From NCBI GenBank assembly GCA_963969345.1, contig OZ017769.1, forward strand, positions 1,736,001 to 1,800,000: a stretch of 64,000 nt of DNA, written 5' to 3'. Numbering within the stretch: the stretch's first letter is position 1; every line of letters starts with the position of its first letter. The DNA is from Turbatrix aceti. Taxonomy: Eukaryota > Nematoda > Chromadorea > Rhabditida > Panagrolaimidae. The notes under the pieces were generated by a model, which saw only the letters and a list, made by a program, of their open reading frames with translations, was not told the DNA's origin and did no database searches. Shown piece by piece: positions 10,093-21,701 of this stretch. A program made the position numbers and the translations under genes.

Positions 10093-11328
10093 CCCTATAT
10101 AAAATAATTATTTTTTTAGCACTATGAAACGTATTTTTTATGCAAAAACGGGAATAATCAAAATAAAAATTGTATTAGAAAAAAAGATTGTTACAACAGC
10201 AAACGCATATCTGGCCAAAATTTCTGTAAAGGATGCGTTTCGTTGTAAATTTTTCACATTTTTTTGGGGGGTTTTTTTACCAACAATTTTATAACAGGGG
10301 CCGAGCGAGGCTTTAGGGTCCTAAGAAAATTGCCCCCCCCCCGCCAATATCACGCATCTTTCGCCATCGCCTAATAAATCCTTGCCCGCTGCAATCGCTT
10401 ATTGACCCGTTTCAAATCAAGTCGAGAGTCGATTTTTACAAAATGACTTTTTGATTCTTTGGAGTCGACTCTTTGATGAAAATTTTTTGAAAAAAATTCA
10501 CTTTTATAGCCATTTTCAGTGCAACGATTTTGATTTTGTAAAATAAAAACTCGTTAAAGATGAAAGCACGCAGTTTTTGGCTTTTATTGATGCATTTTCT
10601 GTAAACCTATTTTAACTCGGAGTCAAAGAGTCAATTCTGGGAGTCGGAGTCGAAAAAGTCGACTCTTTTGACTATCTTTCGACTCTAAGTCAGAGTCGAG
10701 AGTCGATTTTAGCCAGAGCGGAACACTGTTGAGAACTTTCGAGGTTGTCTACATTGGCTTCAGCCCCCTAGCTGCTAATGCTCGGCGGTAACTTTCACCG
10801 TCCCCGACTGGATCTTTCCCTGTTGGGAATTCTTACTTTGTTTTATCTTCATGCACCTGTACTCAAAAGTTGATAAAGAAAATGATAAAAACATTAAAAA
10901 TGCAGACAGGCATTTGAATGCTCCCCTCCCTCTTTTAAGAGGGGAAGGGGTCGTGTCTGTCAGCCAATTTACCAACATGACAAGTTTTCAGACTGTTTTT
11001 ACAAAAACAAAGCACGCGCCGTCGGTTTTAATGAAAAACACGTCTGAAGCCAGATCTTCAGAATCTGATTTTTTAAAAGTCCTGGCAAACATTTTTTCTC
11101 AAAAAAAGCGACAACTCTTGTTGTGTGCTACTTTTCTGTGTTACATTGTCATTTGCTTGTTTTTTGAAACAAACTAAAAATATATTTTCTTTCAGAAACT
11201 TACACAAGCGTTTTTGGAAGAGACTGTGTACCCGCAATTTCTTTTTTTATACACATTACCTAATAAGCAATAAAAAAACGAAAACCGTTTTTTTGTTTTC
11301 TCGTTCACCGATTGTACGCCAATTCACC
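10093..11328. other. Gap with a GAGTCGA-rich remnant; possible upstream exons of gene A
   Basis: 10425-10732 carries repeated AGAGTCGA/TCGACTCT units and ends in GCCAGAGCGGAACACTG, whose reverse complement begins CAG like an hAT end; the other end is lost. Around 10980-11100 and after the TTTCTTTCAG at 11192-11201 there are short coding-like stretches (for instance KLTQAFLEETVYPQF) that could be 5' exons of gene A, but no consistent splice was found. Confidence 0.4.
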
Positions 11329-11400
11329 AATTTTTATACATCAAAAGAAGAAAAAAGCGTTTCTGTACTTTCTCTAGTCAAAAGTGGTATTCGATGCATC

Positions 11401-13865
11401 ATGAATTTTGAAAAAGATGCTCATCTAAACTTAACGTTTAAAAAAGCAGCAGTTGAATTATTACTAAAAATTATTTTGGAAGATGTTTATGGAGAAAAAG
11501 CTTCTGACGACATCGAAAAATGGTTGCTAGAAACCATCCAAAGTTTTGAAGGCAAAAAAGATCTTTTTGAGGTTGGTTTTTCTATAAATTTAAAATTAAA
11601 ATTTATTTTTAGAAAATGCAACAAGGAAACTACAAAGAGATTAAGCCGCTGCTTATAAATTGCTTTATCGAAAACTGTAAGGTACGCATAACTGTTTTCC
11701 CTTTGATCCAGAGTAACAAAAAAAAATAATAAAATATTTACTTATATTGCAGAAAACACTACCATTAAACAACGTCAATTTTAAACATACCTCGCAAACC
11801 ATGATGAAGATGGCAAATATTTTTACAAAAATTCGAGACTTTCGGTTGGCTGCTGAATTTTTTTGGGGAGCAACTTCCCATAAACTTCAGGGTACTTTTT
11901 TGTTAATTCTTCAGAATACAATGCGTTTCAGCAATGTGTTTCAGAGTTCGTCAAAAAAAACAGTTTAAATGTTAATTTGAACTCACATCGCAACAAAACC
12001 AACTGTGTTACGGTATTAACACTTATAAAAAAGGAATCCATTTTACTTCTGTTCCGTAGTGCCGAAAAGTACATTTTTTTATTAAATTTCTTTTAAGACG
12101 GAATGGAGTCTGCGAGCCGATTTTCCAATAAGGAAAATCGGCTCCAGTCGATTTTTACACTTTCAAATGTTTTGATCTAAACACTAGGGGCAGTAGAGGA
12201 CCCTAAGGGTCTAAAACCGCCACACCAGATTAAAAAAAATCGGATTCTGGAGATTTATTGAATTTCGCTGTCATAAAATCAGCTGTACCATGCGTAAACA
12301 AAGAAGTTAGACCCTGGCACCTACACTGTCAAATAAAAAAAATTAGAGTAGACTGCGCACTCTGGGTCTCGATTTGTAGTCAAACGCCCAAAAACGCCCT
12401 CAAAAAACATGGAGGGAAGTATGCAGTACACAAAAAAGGGGGTTTTTTGGGCGTTTTGACTGCAAATCAAGACCCATGGAGCAGAGAGCGCAGTCTACAA
12501 GCAAAAAAAAACAAACAAAAAAACGGAAAAACATTTATAAAAATATGTATAAATAAATATCTTTTCTTTCACGTAGCAAAATAAAAACTTACTGTTGATG
12601 TCAACTGTAGTCAGTTTTTTTCTGATTTCTCCGATCGTCAGTTTTTCTAACGTTTTGACTTTTTCATTCGTCACTTTTTTTTGCGTGAAATCAATAATTC
12701 CGGAACAGACAGGGTTTTTTTTAAATCTGAATACATTAGTCGATTTCTCGGGGCAAGATACACGATTTCTCGAGGCAAGATAGATTGCGCACAATCGACC
12801 CAGAGTGCGCGCAGTCTATCTTGAAGATACCCCTGTAATGCAAAAATCAGCATTTTTGAAGCATTTTGAAAATTTGAAAAGATGTGAGAAGCCGTAACTC
12901 CAGAATCCGGCTTCTGAAAAAAAATTTTAAACTCTCCCCATAGGTGTCTACAATTTCGGCACAAAACATTTATAAAAGTGAAATCGCTGTGTCGGACCTG
13001 CTTCTTTTCTCTAAAAGACACATTTGTAGGATGCACCAAGAATTCTATGGAATGGGAAGAAGCTCTGACTATTTCGAGGAAGACAAAAAGAATATACAAA
13101 CACTTTTCAATCTCCTTGACGAATGCACGTTAAGCAATGAAAACAAACAAGATTTGAAAAATTGTCTCAAACTGCCGTGTCTTTTCTGCAACGATGGTAA
13201 GTTTTTTTTTCTGTCAGCCGATTTACATCCGACGGCCAGACAATTTTTATACTTTCAAATGGCTTGAAAGTCAAAGTTGTAGAGGGCCTTATAAGGTCTA
13301 TTTTTAAACAGAAGCCTTAAAAGGCTCTCTACAACAAAAATTTGATCAATTATTAGGGCAGTTAATTGTCAAAAAATCGATTTTATTACGCGCAAAAAAA
13401 TAATAACTCGAAGAAACTGCGTAAAAAAAACGAGGATAAGTGCTACCGCGTGATTATTTTTTTACGTGTGGTCGTTAGATGTTTTCTTTAGGGGAGAGGG
13501 CAAACATTTTGTTAACGACATCCCAAGATAATATAATTATTTGATAAAACATAGGTTTAGATAATCATTTTAAATCTTCAGAAAAACTGATTTGTAGAAA
13601 AACTGATAACTATCAGATAAACTGACAAATTTGTTAGTTTTAAATGTTCTTTTTTTTAGATCAACACTGTACGCTTCACTGTGTCAAATATAAAACCGTG
13701 GAGGAACGGAAAAGTCGACTAGAAGAAAATCGTCCAAAGTGCTCCATTTGCTTCAGCGACAATCACCAAAATTGCCCAGAGCTGCTCACACGCCGATGTG
13801 GCAAATGCAATAAAACCGGTCATAATATCGTGCTTTGCAGAGAAATATTAGAAGTTTCAGAGTAA
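11401..13865 (+). CDS. Zinc-knuckle protein, apparent Gag-derived family (gene A)
   Basis: Six exons: 11401-11571, 11613-11681, 11753-11891, 11915-12068, 13030-13196, 13660-13865, with matching phases, giving 301 aa from the first ATG. The open frame and the similarity to gene B continue upstream of that ATG (to about 11330), so the true start may lie in an unseen exon. The N-terminal 210 residues are predicted helical. The C-terminus has three knuckles: CX2CX5HX4C, CX2CX4HX2C and CX2CX4HX4C, with TVEERKSRLEENRPKC between the first two. This spacing and the ERK-x-RL linker are those of BEL/Pao retrotransposon Gag. No protease, reverse transcriptase or LTR lies next to it, and it has introns, so it behaves as a host gene. 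The RNA-binding role is inferred from the knuckles. Confidence 0.75.
12112..12300 (+). repeat. Dispersed GCGAGCCGATTT repeat, copy 2
   Basis: In intron 4 of gene A. Shares TCTGCGAGCCGATTTT, TTTTTACACTTTCAAATGTTTTGA and the GACCCTAAGGGTCTA-like block with 9305-9640. A third, more diverged copy lies in intron 5 at about 13215-13420. Confidence 0.5.
12348..12498. repeat. Short foldback in intron 4 of gene A
   Basis: GTAGACTGCGCACTCTGGGTC at the left pairs imperfectly with the right end GACCC...GCGCAGTCTAC; inner arms CAAACGCCCAAAAACGCCC and GGGCGTTTTGACTG also pair. A related end (GAGTGCGCGCAGTCTA) sits at 12803-12818, so this element has neighbours of the same type. Confidence 0.6.
12740..12975 (+). 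repeat. Direct repeat shared with 14160-14345
   Basis: Both copies contain CGATTTCTCG, CAAGATAC, a GAAGCCGTAACTCCAG core and TTTCGGCACAAAACATTT or TTTGGCACAAAACATTT. The core AGAAGCCG...CGGCTTCT is itself an inverted repeat. One copy is in intron 4 of gene A, the other between genes A and B. Confidence 0.6.
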
Positions 13866-14996
13866 AATGATTTTGTTTTTGTAAAAAGGATCGAAAACAT
13901 ACCAAAAATTTACACGATCGAAAATAGACCAGAATAAAAAAAAATCGAATCGAATTTTTTTTCGTAGGAAAATCTTACTTTCTGTCCATGAATTCCAGTC
14001 CAGTAAGAATCGAGTTGAGATAAGACGTAATTAACCTCACCGCTCCGAAAACAGAAATACAGATGCTGTTGCCAAAAATGTAAGGCGAAATGACGGAAAA
14101 TCGCAAAAATCAAGAATTTCAAAAAACTCAAATGTTTAAAAAAAAATGAGTACACCAGTCGATTTCTCGTGCCAAGATACCCCTGTGTACCAATAATTAG
14201 ATTTTTTAAAGCATGTTGAAAATTTGACGTCGAAAACTTCTAGAAGCCGTAACTCCAGAATCCGGCTTCTGGAATTTTTTTTATATTTATTTCTGTACCT
14301 CCCCCCCTGCCACCTGTAACTTTGGCACAAAACATTTGAAGTTGTAAAATTTATCAAGAAGGCAAGTTTTCATACTGTTTTTACAATATAGTTCCAACCA
14401 AGGCATAAAACCGGCCTCAAAATCAGGCCGCCGGCCGGCTTGTTTTCAGGCCGAAACCGCGGCCCGGCCGCCTAATTTCGAACAATTTTTTAAGGGTCAT
14501 TTTTTGAAATTATTATCAAATTCTGGAGAAATGTTTGTTCAAAACAACCAAATACTGTAGGGGTACCAATCATGGTGACGAAAATGCGATTCCCATGGGA
14601 GTCCCAATAATTCCGCACGGAATTTTGAAAATGCGCGATTCCGCCTAAAATACCACCGTTATTTTACGCAGGAGCGTGCTTTTTTCTTTCCAATTAGGGA
14701 TATGATTTTATTCTCATTGTTAATTTTATTACCTTGGTTCCAACTTTTTTTTTTCAAAATTTTGCTTTGCCCAATTTCAAAAAAGTTTTCGGGTAGAGAG
14801 TATACAAATGTCTGAAAGTCGTTTTGAGGTGAACAAATATTCGAACGAACCAACGCACTCACACTCTCTTTTTAGAGGGAAGATTTGATGACAGCTAACT
14901 ACTCAAGGAGCTGATAAAAGACATGATTTGCAGATTACCCGGGTAGGAAACTGACGACAAGGAAAAAATTGCACACACGCGCCGTATTGATAACCG
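13866..14996. other. Spacer between genes A and B
   Basis: Holds the 14160-14345 repeat, a GC-rich patch of GGCCGGC units at 14410-14475, and at 14615-14690 the second copy of the CCGCCTAAAATA repeat seen near 2650-2705. No gene seen. Confidence 0.45.
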
Positions 14997-15067
14997 ATTT
15001 TTATACATCAAAAGAAGAAAAAAGCGTTTCTGTACTTTCTCTAGTCAAAAGTGGTATTCGATGCATC

Positions 15068-17298
15068 ATGAATTTTGAAGAAGATGCTCATCTAAACTTA
15101 ACGTTTAAAAAAGCAGCAGTTGAATTATTACTAAAAATTATTTTGGAAGATGTTTATGGAAAAAAAGCTTCTGACGACATCGAAAAATGGTTGCTAGAAA
15201 CCATCCAAAGTTTTGAAGGCAAAAAAGATCTTTTTGAGGTTGGTTTTTCTATAAATTTAAAATTTTAATTTATTTTTAGAAAATGCAACAAGGAAACTAC
15301 ATAGAGATTAAGCCGCTGCTTAAAAAGTGCCTTGAGGACAGTTGTCAGGTATGTAAAACTATTTTTTATAAAGAGCCTTCTTATAAGAAATACTCTATGA
15401 AGTAGAAAAATTTGTCATCCTGATTTCTGATCGTGGTTTATAAATATAAATGTAAATATTGCAGAAAACGCCACCAAATTTAAACTCTTCGCAGGCTCAT
15501 ACTCCCAAAAGCATGATTGCAATGGCAAATTTCTTTGCTAAAATTAAAGACTTTCCGTGTGCTGCAGAACTTCTGTCAGGGGCTACAGCTCTTATACTTC
15601 AAGGTAATTTTTTGCTTGTGTTTTTTATGTATAAATATGTACTAAATATTTTAATTATTTAAGATTTCGTCAACAAACATAAACTGCATGAGGTTATTAT
15701 CTTCAAATCTGACGCAAACAAAAGAGATTTTGCTTGTTTACTATCACACATAACAAAAAAAAATATTTTGGACGCCTACAACATGAGCAATGAGTAATTT
15801 CATTTTTAATTATGATTTTGTTTATTCTACAAGCGCGCAAAAGTACAAGTGTGAACATTAATTTGTACCGTGCTCTGTTCAAACGTGTTGGTTGGGGCTC
15901 AATTTTTTTTGATAAACACCCTTGCGTATAGCTTTAGTCTTGCCAAGTTTCAAACAGATTCGACAAAAAATTAATTTTTGCGGTATTGATTTGTACAGTG
16001 AGCGCAAGGAAAATGCCAATAAGATCCGTTTTGTGAAGCAAAGAAGCATTTCTTGAAGTATAATATCATGGTATTTATTGCGTTTATATATAGCATTTTG
16101 TATGTTTTATTGATTTGAAATGTATATTGCACGATACATAAATTTTATCGGGAAAATGAAGATGACAAAAGGTCATTTCAAAAGTATATCCTCTAGGTTG
16201 GCTTCGAAGGCTCTGGGCAACGGGAATTTAGTTTTATTTACCGCCCCAGTGCTTCAAATGATAGCAGTAACTGTCTGAACAACTTATAAAAGCAGTCCAA
16301 CCCTCTGTTGTTACAAACACGGACGGTAAAATTTTTTTCTGATGTTGAGGTGGAACTTTGAGTTGGCACAAGTTGATAAAATTGAAAATCGCATGCAACG
16401 TGGGGGTAATAAAATGAATCCTGTGGTTCTGAAACAATGCCTACAAGTGGCTTCGGGGAAATTTTTACGTTTCCAATCAAGAAAACATACAAAATACTAT
16501 ATATAAACGCAATAAATGCCATCAACTTCAAGAAATGCTGTTTTGCTTCAGAAAACATTTCTTACACTTGGAATTTTCCTTGCGCTCACTGTACAAATCG
16601 ATACCGCAAAAATTAATTTTTTTGACAAATGTCTGAAACTTGGCAACACTAACTAAGGCAAGGGTGTTTATCAAAAAAAATTTGAACCCCAACCAACACG
16701 TTTGAACTGCATACATTTTTAGTGTACACAGACAATTCTACAAAGAGAAGAAATGTGATCCAACTGAATTCGACAATACGTACAAAAAAATTGAAAACTT
16801 AAGCGTTATCCTAAAAGATTATAAATTGGGACAGAAAGAAATAAAAACTTTGAAAGATTGTTATAGACGTCCATGTTTGTTCTGCACAGATAAACCAGAT
16901 CACTGCACTATACGCTGCACTAAAAAAGTATGTCTTTTCATTATTTCAAACGCAAAATTGTTTTTTTTAGTAATTTTTTATTACTAAAAAATTTAGGGAT
17001 AGGGAAACATAATTTTTTTATGGAAAAACCCTTTTGTTTGGAAAAAGTTTTCAAAATTGTTCGAACAAACTAATGCATTTTTTTAACGTTCCGGGAGAAG
17101 CGTTCGTATAATACTTTATTGCCAATTTAGGCGCAAGCTATGGAAAAACTGAAAATGTGTATCATTTGCTTGGAAATAGACCACAACTTCAAGAAATGTT
17201 ACAAAAAAGCACCTCAATGTCCTTCGTGCAAACCACCTAAAAAACACCATCTTGTTCTTTGCAAAAATTGGAATGCTCAAAATGCAGATGTCAAATGA
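15068..17298 (+). CDS. Zinc-knuckle protein, apparent Gag-derived family (gene B)
   Basis: Six exons: 15068-15238, 15280-15348, 15465-15603, 15664-15793, 16723-16927, 17131-17298 (293 aa from the first ATG). Exons 1-3 have the same lengths as in gene A (171, 69, 139 bp); the last intron sits at a different place. The C-terminus has knuckles CX2CX5HX4C (CLFCTDKPDHCTIRC), CX2CX4HX4C (CIICLEIDHNFKKC) and CX2CX5HX4C (CPSCKPPKKHHLVLC). The upstream open frame again continues before the ATG (FYTSKEEKSVSVLSLVK), so the N-terminus may be longer. Same family and inferred origin as gene A. All knuckle residues are present, which argues for selection. Confidence 0.75.
15877..16707. mobile_element. Foldback element in intron 4 of gene B
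   Basis: GTTCAAACGTGTTGGTTGGGG at the left returns as CCCCAACCAACACGTTTGAAC at the right; arms of roughly 230 bp stay alignable (for example CACTGTACAAATCGATACCGC against GCGGTATTGATTTGTACAGTG). Total 831 bp, no coding. Gene A lacks this element at the equivalent intron, so it inserted after the A/B duplication. Confidence 0.8.
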
Positions 17299-17425
17299 TT
17301 TGACTCAAATCTAATACTTTTTAATATATTTGTTATTTCATATGATTTTTGGAACTTTTTTTTAATATAACAATAAAACATTTTTTCAGTTATTTTTATA
17401 ATGAAAAACAGCCCTGACAAACAAA

Positions 17426-18850
17426 TCAGTTATGAAAAAGTTTCAACAGTTTGGAACCCGTTCTTTTCGTCGCCTGAAGTTTTGGGCCATCGTAGTGTTT
17501 GGGAGACTTTGATCGACGAAGTGTGCTGTTTCTGATCAGTGAAAAGCCCGATTTCTGGCGTCTGCTGACCTCGGAATCGCTCGAATACATCCTCGAAGGG
17601 GAAGGCGATCGTCGCTGGGTGCGCTCTTTCATGAGCTGGGCTATGGGCTTGTGGAGTGCGGTGGCGACCCTCGTATGAGGCTGGGTCGCTGACACCTCGC
17701 TGAACATGGCTTTGTACTTTTTGGCAATCTTGTCGCCGTCTGACTCGTTGACCTGTCGATAGCGGTCGAGGTCGGTCTTGTTGCCGATGAGGATGGTCTT
17801 GTGGTCACGAGCGCAGAGCGAGTGTTCATGATTGGTTATTTGCTGGAGGATTTGCTCAGACACCTGGAACGAGAGACGGGAAGTCACGTCGTAGACGACG
17901 ACAAAGACATCGGCCCAGGCGAGGTATCGATTGGGGTCGCGCTCTGCGGAATCGACGGTGTCCATGAGCCAGACCATGACCGCTTGCCCGCCGATCATGT
18001 CTTGGTGGCAGTAGGTGTCTTCTGGAAAACTTTTATTTAAAAAAATCGATTTTTTATTTGTTTTCTAATTTATTTTTCTTATTACTAGCGCCCAAAGAAG
18101 GCTAAAACTATCATAACCATGATAAATACAAAAAAATGATATGAAACGTAATTTTACATTTATCAAATGATGCGATCGAAATAAATAACAAAAAAAATAT
18201 CGTAAACCGCTGCATAACATTTTTTGACAATGAAACATTACGTTCGATGAGCTGTTTTGGATAGGTAACAAAAAATGTAGCTAAATTGTTACTTCATGTC
18301 CGCTGAATAACATTTTTTGCCCGCTATAATGTTACGTTTCTAGGCGCTCTTTTTTGGGAATAGCTTTTTTTGATCCTAAAATGTTACTTCAAGTGCGCCG
18401 GATAACATCGAACATTTGCTGTTTTATTATTTTTCAACATTACTTTTAATATGGTTATTGGTTCCCAAAAATGTTACTTTTTACGATTGTACGTTACTTT
18501 CATAGAATAAAAAATAACATAAAAACTGTCTGTTGTTTGTTCCGTTTTAGGCGTTGTTTTTTGTGCACATAATTTATTTTGACCATAAATCTGCTGCATA
18601 ATAACAAAATAAAAATATTTATTGTTCCAAGCGTTTTTTGACCCCCAATAAATATTCCTAACTCACCCAGATCAGAACAATATTCCCCGAGAAATCTTTT
18701 CGTAATATATTTTACTGCCAGAGCTGATTTTCCACTATTTTTCATGCCAACTAGGGCGACGTGCATTTCATTAATATTTGCGTTGGTGCTACCTGTGACG
18801 GCCGTAGTTGTCGACGTCGTCATCGAGCTGCTCGGACTAGCTGTAGACAT
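17426..18850 (-). CDS. Ras-like GTPase, RASL12/RERG type
   Basis: Two exons on the minus strand: 18850-18667 and 18021-17426 (259 aa). P-loop GMKNSGKSA near residue 33, a TKRFLGEY...LEDTY switch-I region, NKTDL (G4) and SEVSA (G5) give a GTPase fold. The switch-II segment reads DTVDSAERDPNRYLAWADVF and lacks the DxxGQ triad; human RASL12 has a comparable change with RYLNWA following, which is why I favour RASL12. No C-terminal CAAX box; the tail is basic and Ser-rich. The start overlaps the end of the DET1 gene by 14 nt. A downstream Met at 18823 would avoid the overlap. Part of its last exon is copied at 2154-2354. Confidence 0.85.
18030..18500 (-). repeat. GTTAC/ATAAC dispersed repeat in the RASL12-like intron
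   Basis: Alternating ATAACATTTTTTG and AATGTTAC units with GCGCT linkers (for example TTCATGTCCGCTGAATAACA at 18292-18311). The same sequence runs in reverse complement in the DET1 intron at 19640-19980. Confidence 0.75.
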
Positions 18851-21701
18851 AGCTGCTAGCTGATGATGACGATGGTAGATAAGAACTACCTTGATACGGT
18901 CTTCTCCGCTTGGAATTTTCAATTTTGTTGAGCGGTGCTTCGTCTTCTTCCTGCTGGACGTTGTTCAAAATATCGGTGTTCACAAAATCGTTGAGTGGTG
19001 CCAATCTTGGGTGAATAAATATGAATTTTCCTTCTACGGACCTATAGGGCGCGCCGATGATAAACGAATCCCAGGGATGAACGATGAATTGCAACTGCTG
19101 GTAGACAGGCTGCGACGACAACTGGGAGTAATCGCCGGCTGACAGCGGGATGGGCTGCTGCTGCGAGAAGGAAGGGAGGTCGTCGAGGTTTAGGTTGATA
19201 GCCTCCGTGCCATCGCTGCGTAGAGTTGTCCTGGAACAAACAAAGAAAGTCAGTCAGTCGATCACAACGGAATGTCAGCTGTTCGCTTTTAAAATCCTCA
19301 TCCGGGAATTTAGTATTTAGCAGTGGACAAAAGTTGTTCAAAAACCAGGTAAACATGTCAGCAGACACGGGAATTTTAAAATTTCAAATTTTGCTACTCA
19401 AACGTGAAAATTAATTTTTTCTGCACAATATACTGCAAAAAAGTAACATAAAAATTTTTCTTGAAGTTTGTGACATCCCATAAAACAGGTCATAATTTTA
19501 AAAAATCGTAAAAAATGAGTAAAAAAATATTAAGCGAAAATAAAATAAATATAAGTATTATCAAAAAAAACGATCGTGTTCGACATCTTTGATGTTTTTC
19601 AATCAATGAAAGGAGCGTAACTATTTTCAATCACAAAAAGTAACATTTTAAAGACAAAAACCGCACCGAAAGTTACGTGAAAGGTAACAAAATAGTAAAC
19701 TTTAAATGTTATCCAGCGCACATGAAGTAACATTTTAGGATCAAAAAAAGTTATTCCCAAAAAAGAGCGCCTAGAAACGTAACATTATAGCGAGCAAAAA
19801 ATGTTATTCAGCGGACTTGAAGTAACAATTTAGCTACATTTTTTGTTATCTATCCAAAACAGCTCATCGAACGTAATGTTTTATTGTCAAAAAATGTTAT
19901 GCAGCAATTTGCGATACTTTTCGTTTACCCCATTCATAAAAACATAAAAAAATGTGTTATTGTCAAAAAATGTTATGCAGACCCAGAAACAAAAAAACGA
20001 ACCGAAAAGGCGTCTTCTTCGGCTGCCAGCAATTTTGTTCAATTTGTTCGATCAAAGCGGGTTCAAAACGATAGACACGCGGATCAAAAACCGGCGAAAA
20101 GCATGAATTCATAACGCAAGAGTAGGGCAGCTTGCTGATCTTCTCTTCCATGATCTTGACACTCTTCGGTTTTTCCATCAATTGTAATTCCGTTCTCGTA
20201 TACGGTCTTTTAGCGTCCCAATTTTGTGGTGAAAATTGCGCCGCTCTGTCCGAGGCAAATGCATACTTTAGCTCGTTTTCGTTTTGTTCCACGTATTCGT
20301 GGAGCTCGTTGTGAGGCCAGATGCTGAGTTTTGTGATGACCTTGGTTCGCCAGTTGTAGAACGTTAGGATGGATTCTCGTTCACTGTAGGCTTCTGTTGT
20401 TCCATCGGGGGTGGGGATAGCCTCGCGCATTGGGACCCAGCGAATTAGGAGCTCGTCGTCTGTGACAAATTGCAGCTTGATCATTCGCATGGATCGGAAG
20501 AGGGCTTGGTCACGGTGGAATTTTTTGGGGTCCTTTTTGTTTTCAAAGTACAGGTAGATGGATGCGAGGAGTTGTTGAAGGAGGGCTGAGGAGGATTATT
20601 TAATTCAATTTTAATTTTAATTAAAATCAAATTTTAATTTCAAAAATTATAAAAAAAATTAAATGTAATAATAAAAGTTAATTGTCATTTAATTAATTAT
20701 CTTTTTTAAAAATTAATTACTATTAAGCTAATTACTAATTAATTAATTAATTAATTTAATTTTTAAATTTTTTAAACTTTTTTATATACAGAAAAAAATT
20801 ACATGGAAAAGCATTAAACCACAAAGACGTAGTATCGTCCTTAGCATCAGGTGATGCGTTTCGATCAACAGCCTGGATTCCAATGACACCCGGAGCCTCG
20901 CCAAGGACCTGAACGATGTCGACGCTTCTGTTGTCTTCGTTCAACTCATAAATCACGATGTGTTGTGTCAGGATTGATAGCACAGCGAACCATTTTCGAC
21001 GAATATAAAAACAATTTTGAAAGACAAGATATGTATTTGGGAAGTAGATTTCCTTGATCACGTCGCCGTTCTGAATTTAAAAAAATTATATAAAGTTCAA
21101 AAATGTTGATATCTATATTTTCATTGTAGTCTAAAAAAACTCCTAAATATGTATAATAAAATCTTACATCAATGGCAATAACGATAAAATAATAGTGCGT
21201 TCTATGCTTAAACTTGATATCAAAAAGTTGACAGTCGACAAATGGATACGCGTCTCCCGGAATGGCCTCACGCGTGTGACACACGACAATGAATTTTGAA
21301 TTGTCAAAACATAAAATAGGATTCTTCTCCGGCGTCGGATCTACCGATTCGTGGAGCGAAGCCGTGCCCCTGACGGTGAAGGCCTTGCTCATGAGTTGCA
21401 GGGGATTGCTGATTTTATTGAGCTTGTCAAATCCATGGTAGTTGTAGATGACGATGATGCTCGTGGTCATGGCGATCAGTGCCCGGCCATCGGGGGTAAA
21501 ACAGGAGAGGTAGACGATGGGTCGCTCGACTTCCGTGACATCGAGGGGCCCGGTGAGGGAATGGGGTGCGAACGTTTCGGATTCGGGAGTGATGGCCGGG
21601 TACCGACGACGGGGACGAAGGGTGGCTTTGAGGTATTCATGGGCTTGGATGCGCTTTGCTGGCTGTCTGCAGGGGGGCACCCATTCGGCGCCTCTTATCA
21701 T
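18837..21701 (-). CDS. det1: DET1 homolog
   Basis: Four exons on the minus strand: 21701-21168, 21070-20803, 20584 to about 20010, 19230-18837 (about 590 aa). Exons 1-2 read VERPIVYLSCFTPDGRALIA and VIKEIYFPNTYLVFQNCFY, corresponding to the human DET1 stretches around KFSPDGRYFIAF and KVVLSHNQGLYLYKN; exon 4 has the QFIVHPWDSFIIGA segment near the usual C-terminus. DET1 is a component of the DDB1-DET1-COP1 cullin-4 ubiquitin ligase. The end of exon 3 is uncertain (a weak GTTCGT donor fits the phase). The protein extends about 60 residues past the usual DET1 end, and the extension overlaps the next gene's start. The N-terminus before the first WD-like block is divergent. Confidence 0.8.
19440..19985. 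repeat. GTTAC/ATAAC dispersed repeat in DET1 intron 3
   Basis: Multiple AAAGTAACAT, AAAATGTTAT and GCGCACATGAAGTAACATT units; 19735-19890 is close to the reverse complement of 18230-18400, so neighbouring introns of two genes carry inverted copies. Confidence 0.75.

Noticed and set aside
11329..13865. Live BEL/Pao retrotransposon
   Set aside because: No protease, reverse transcriptase, integrase or LTR near; introns interrupt the gene.
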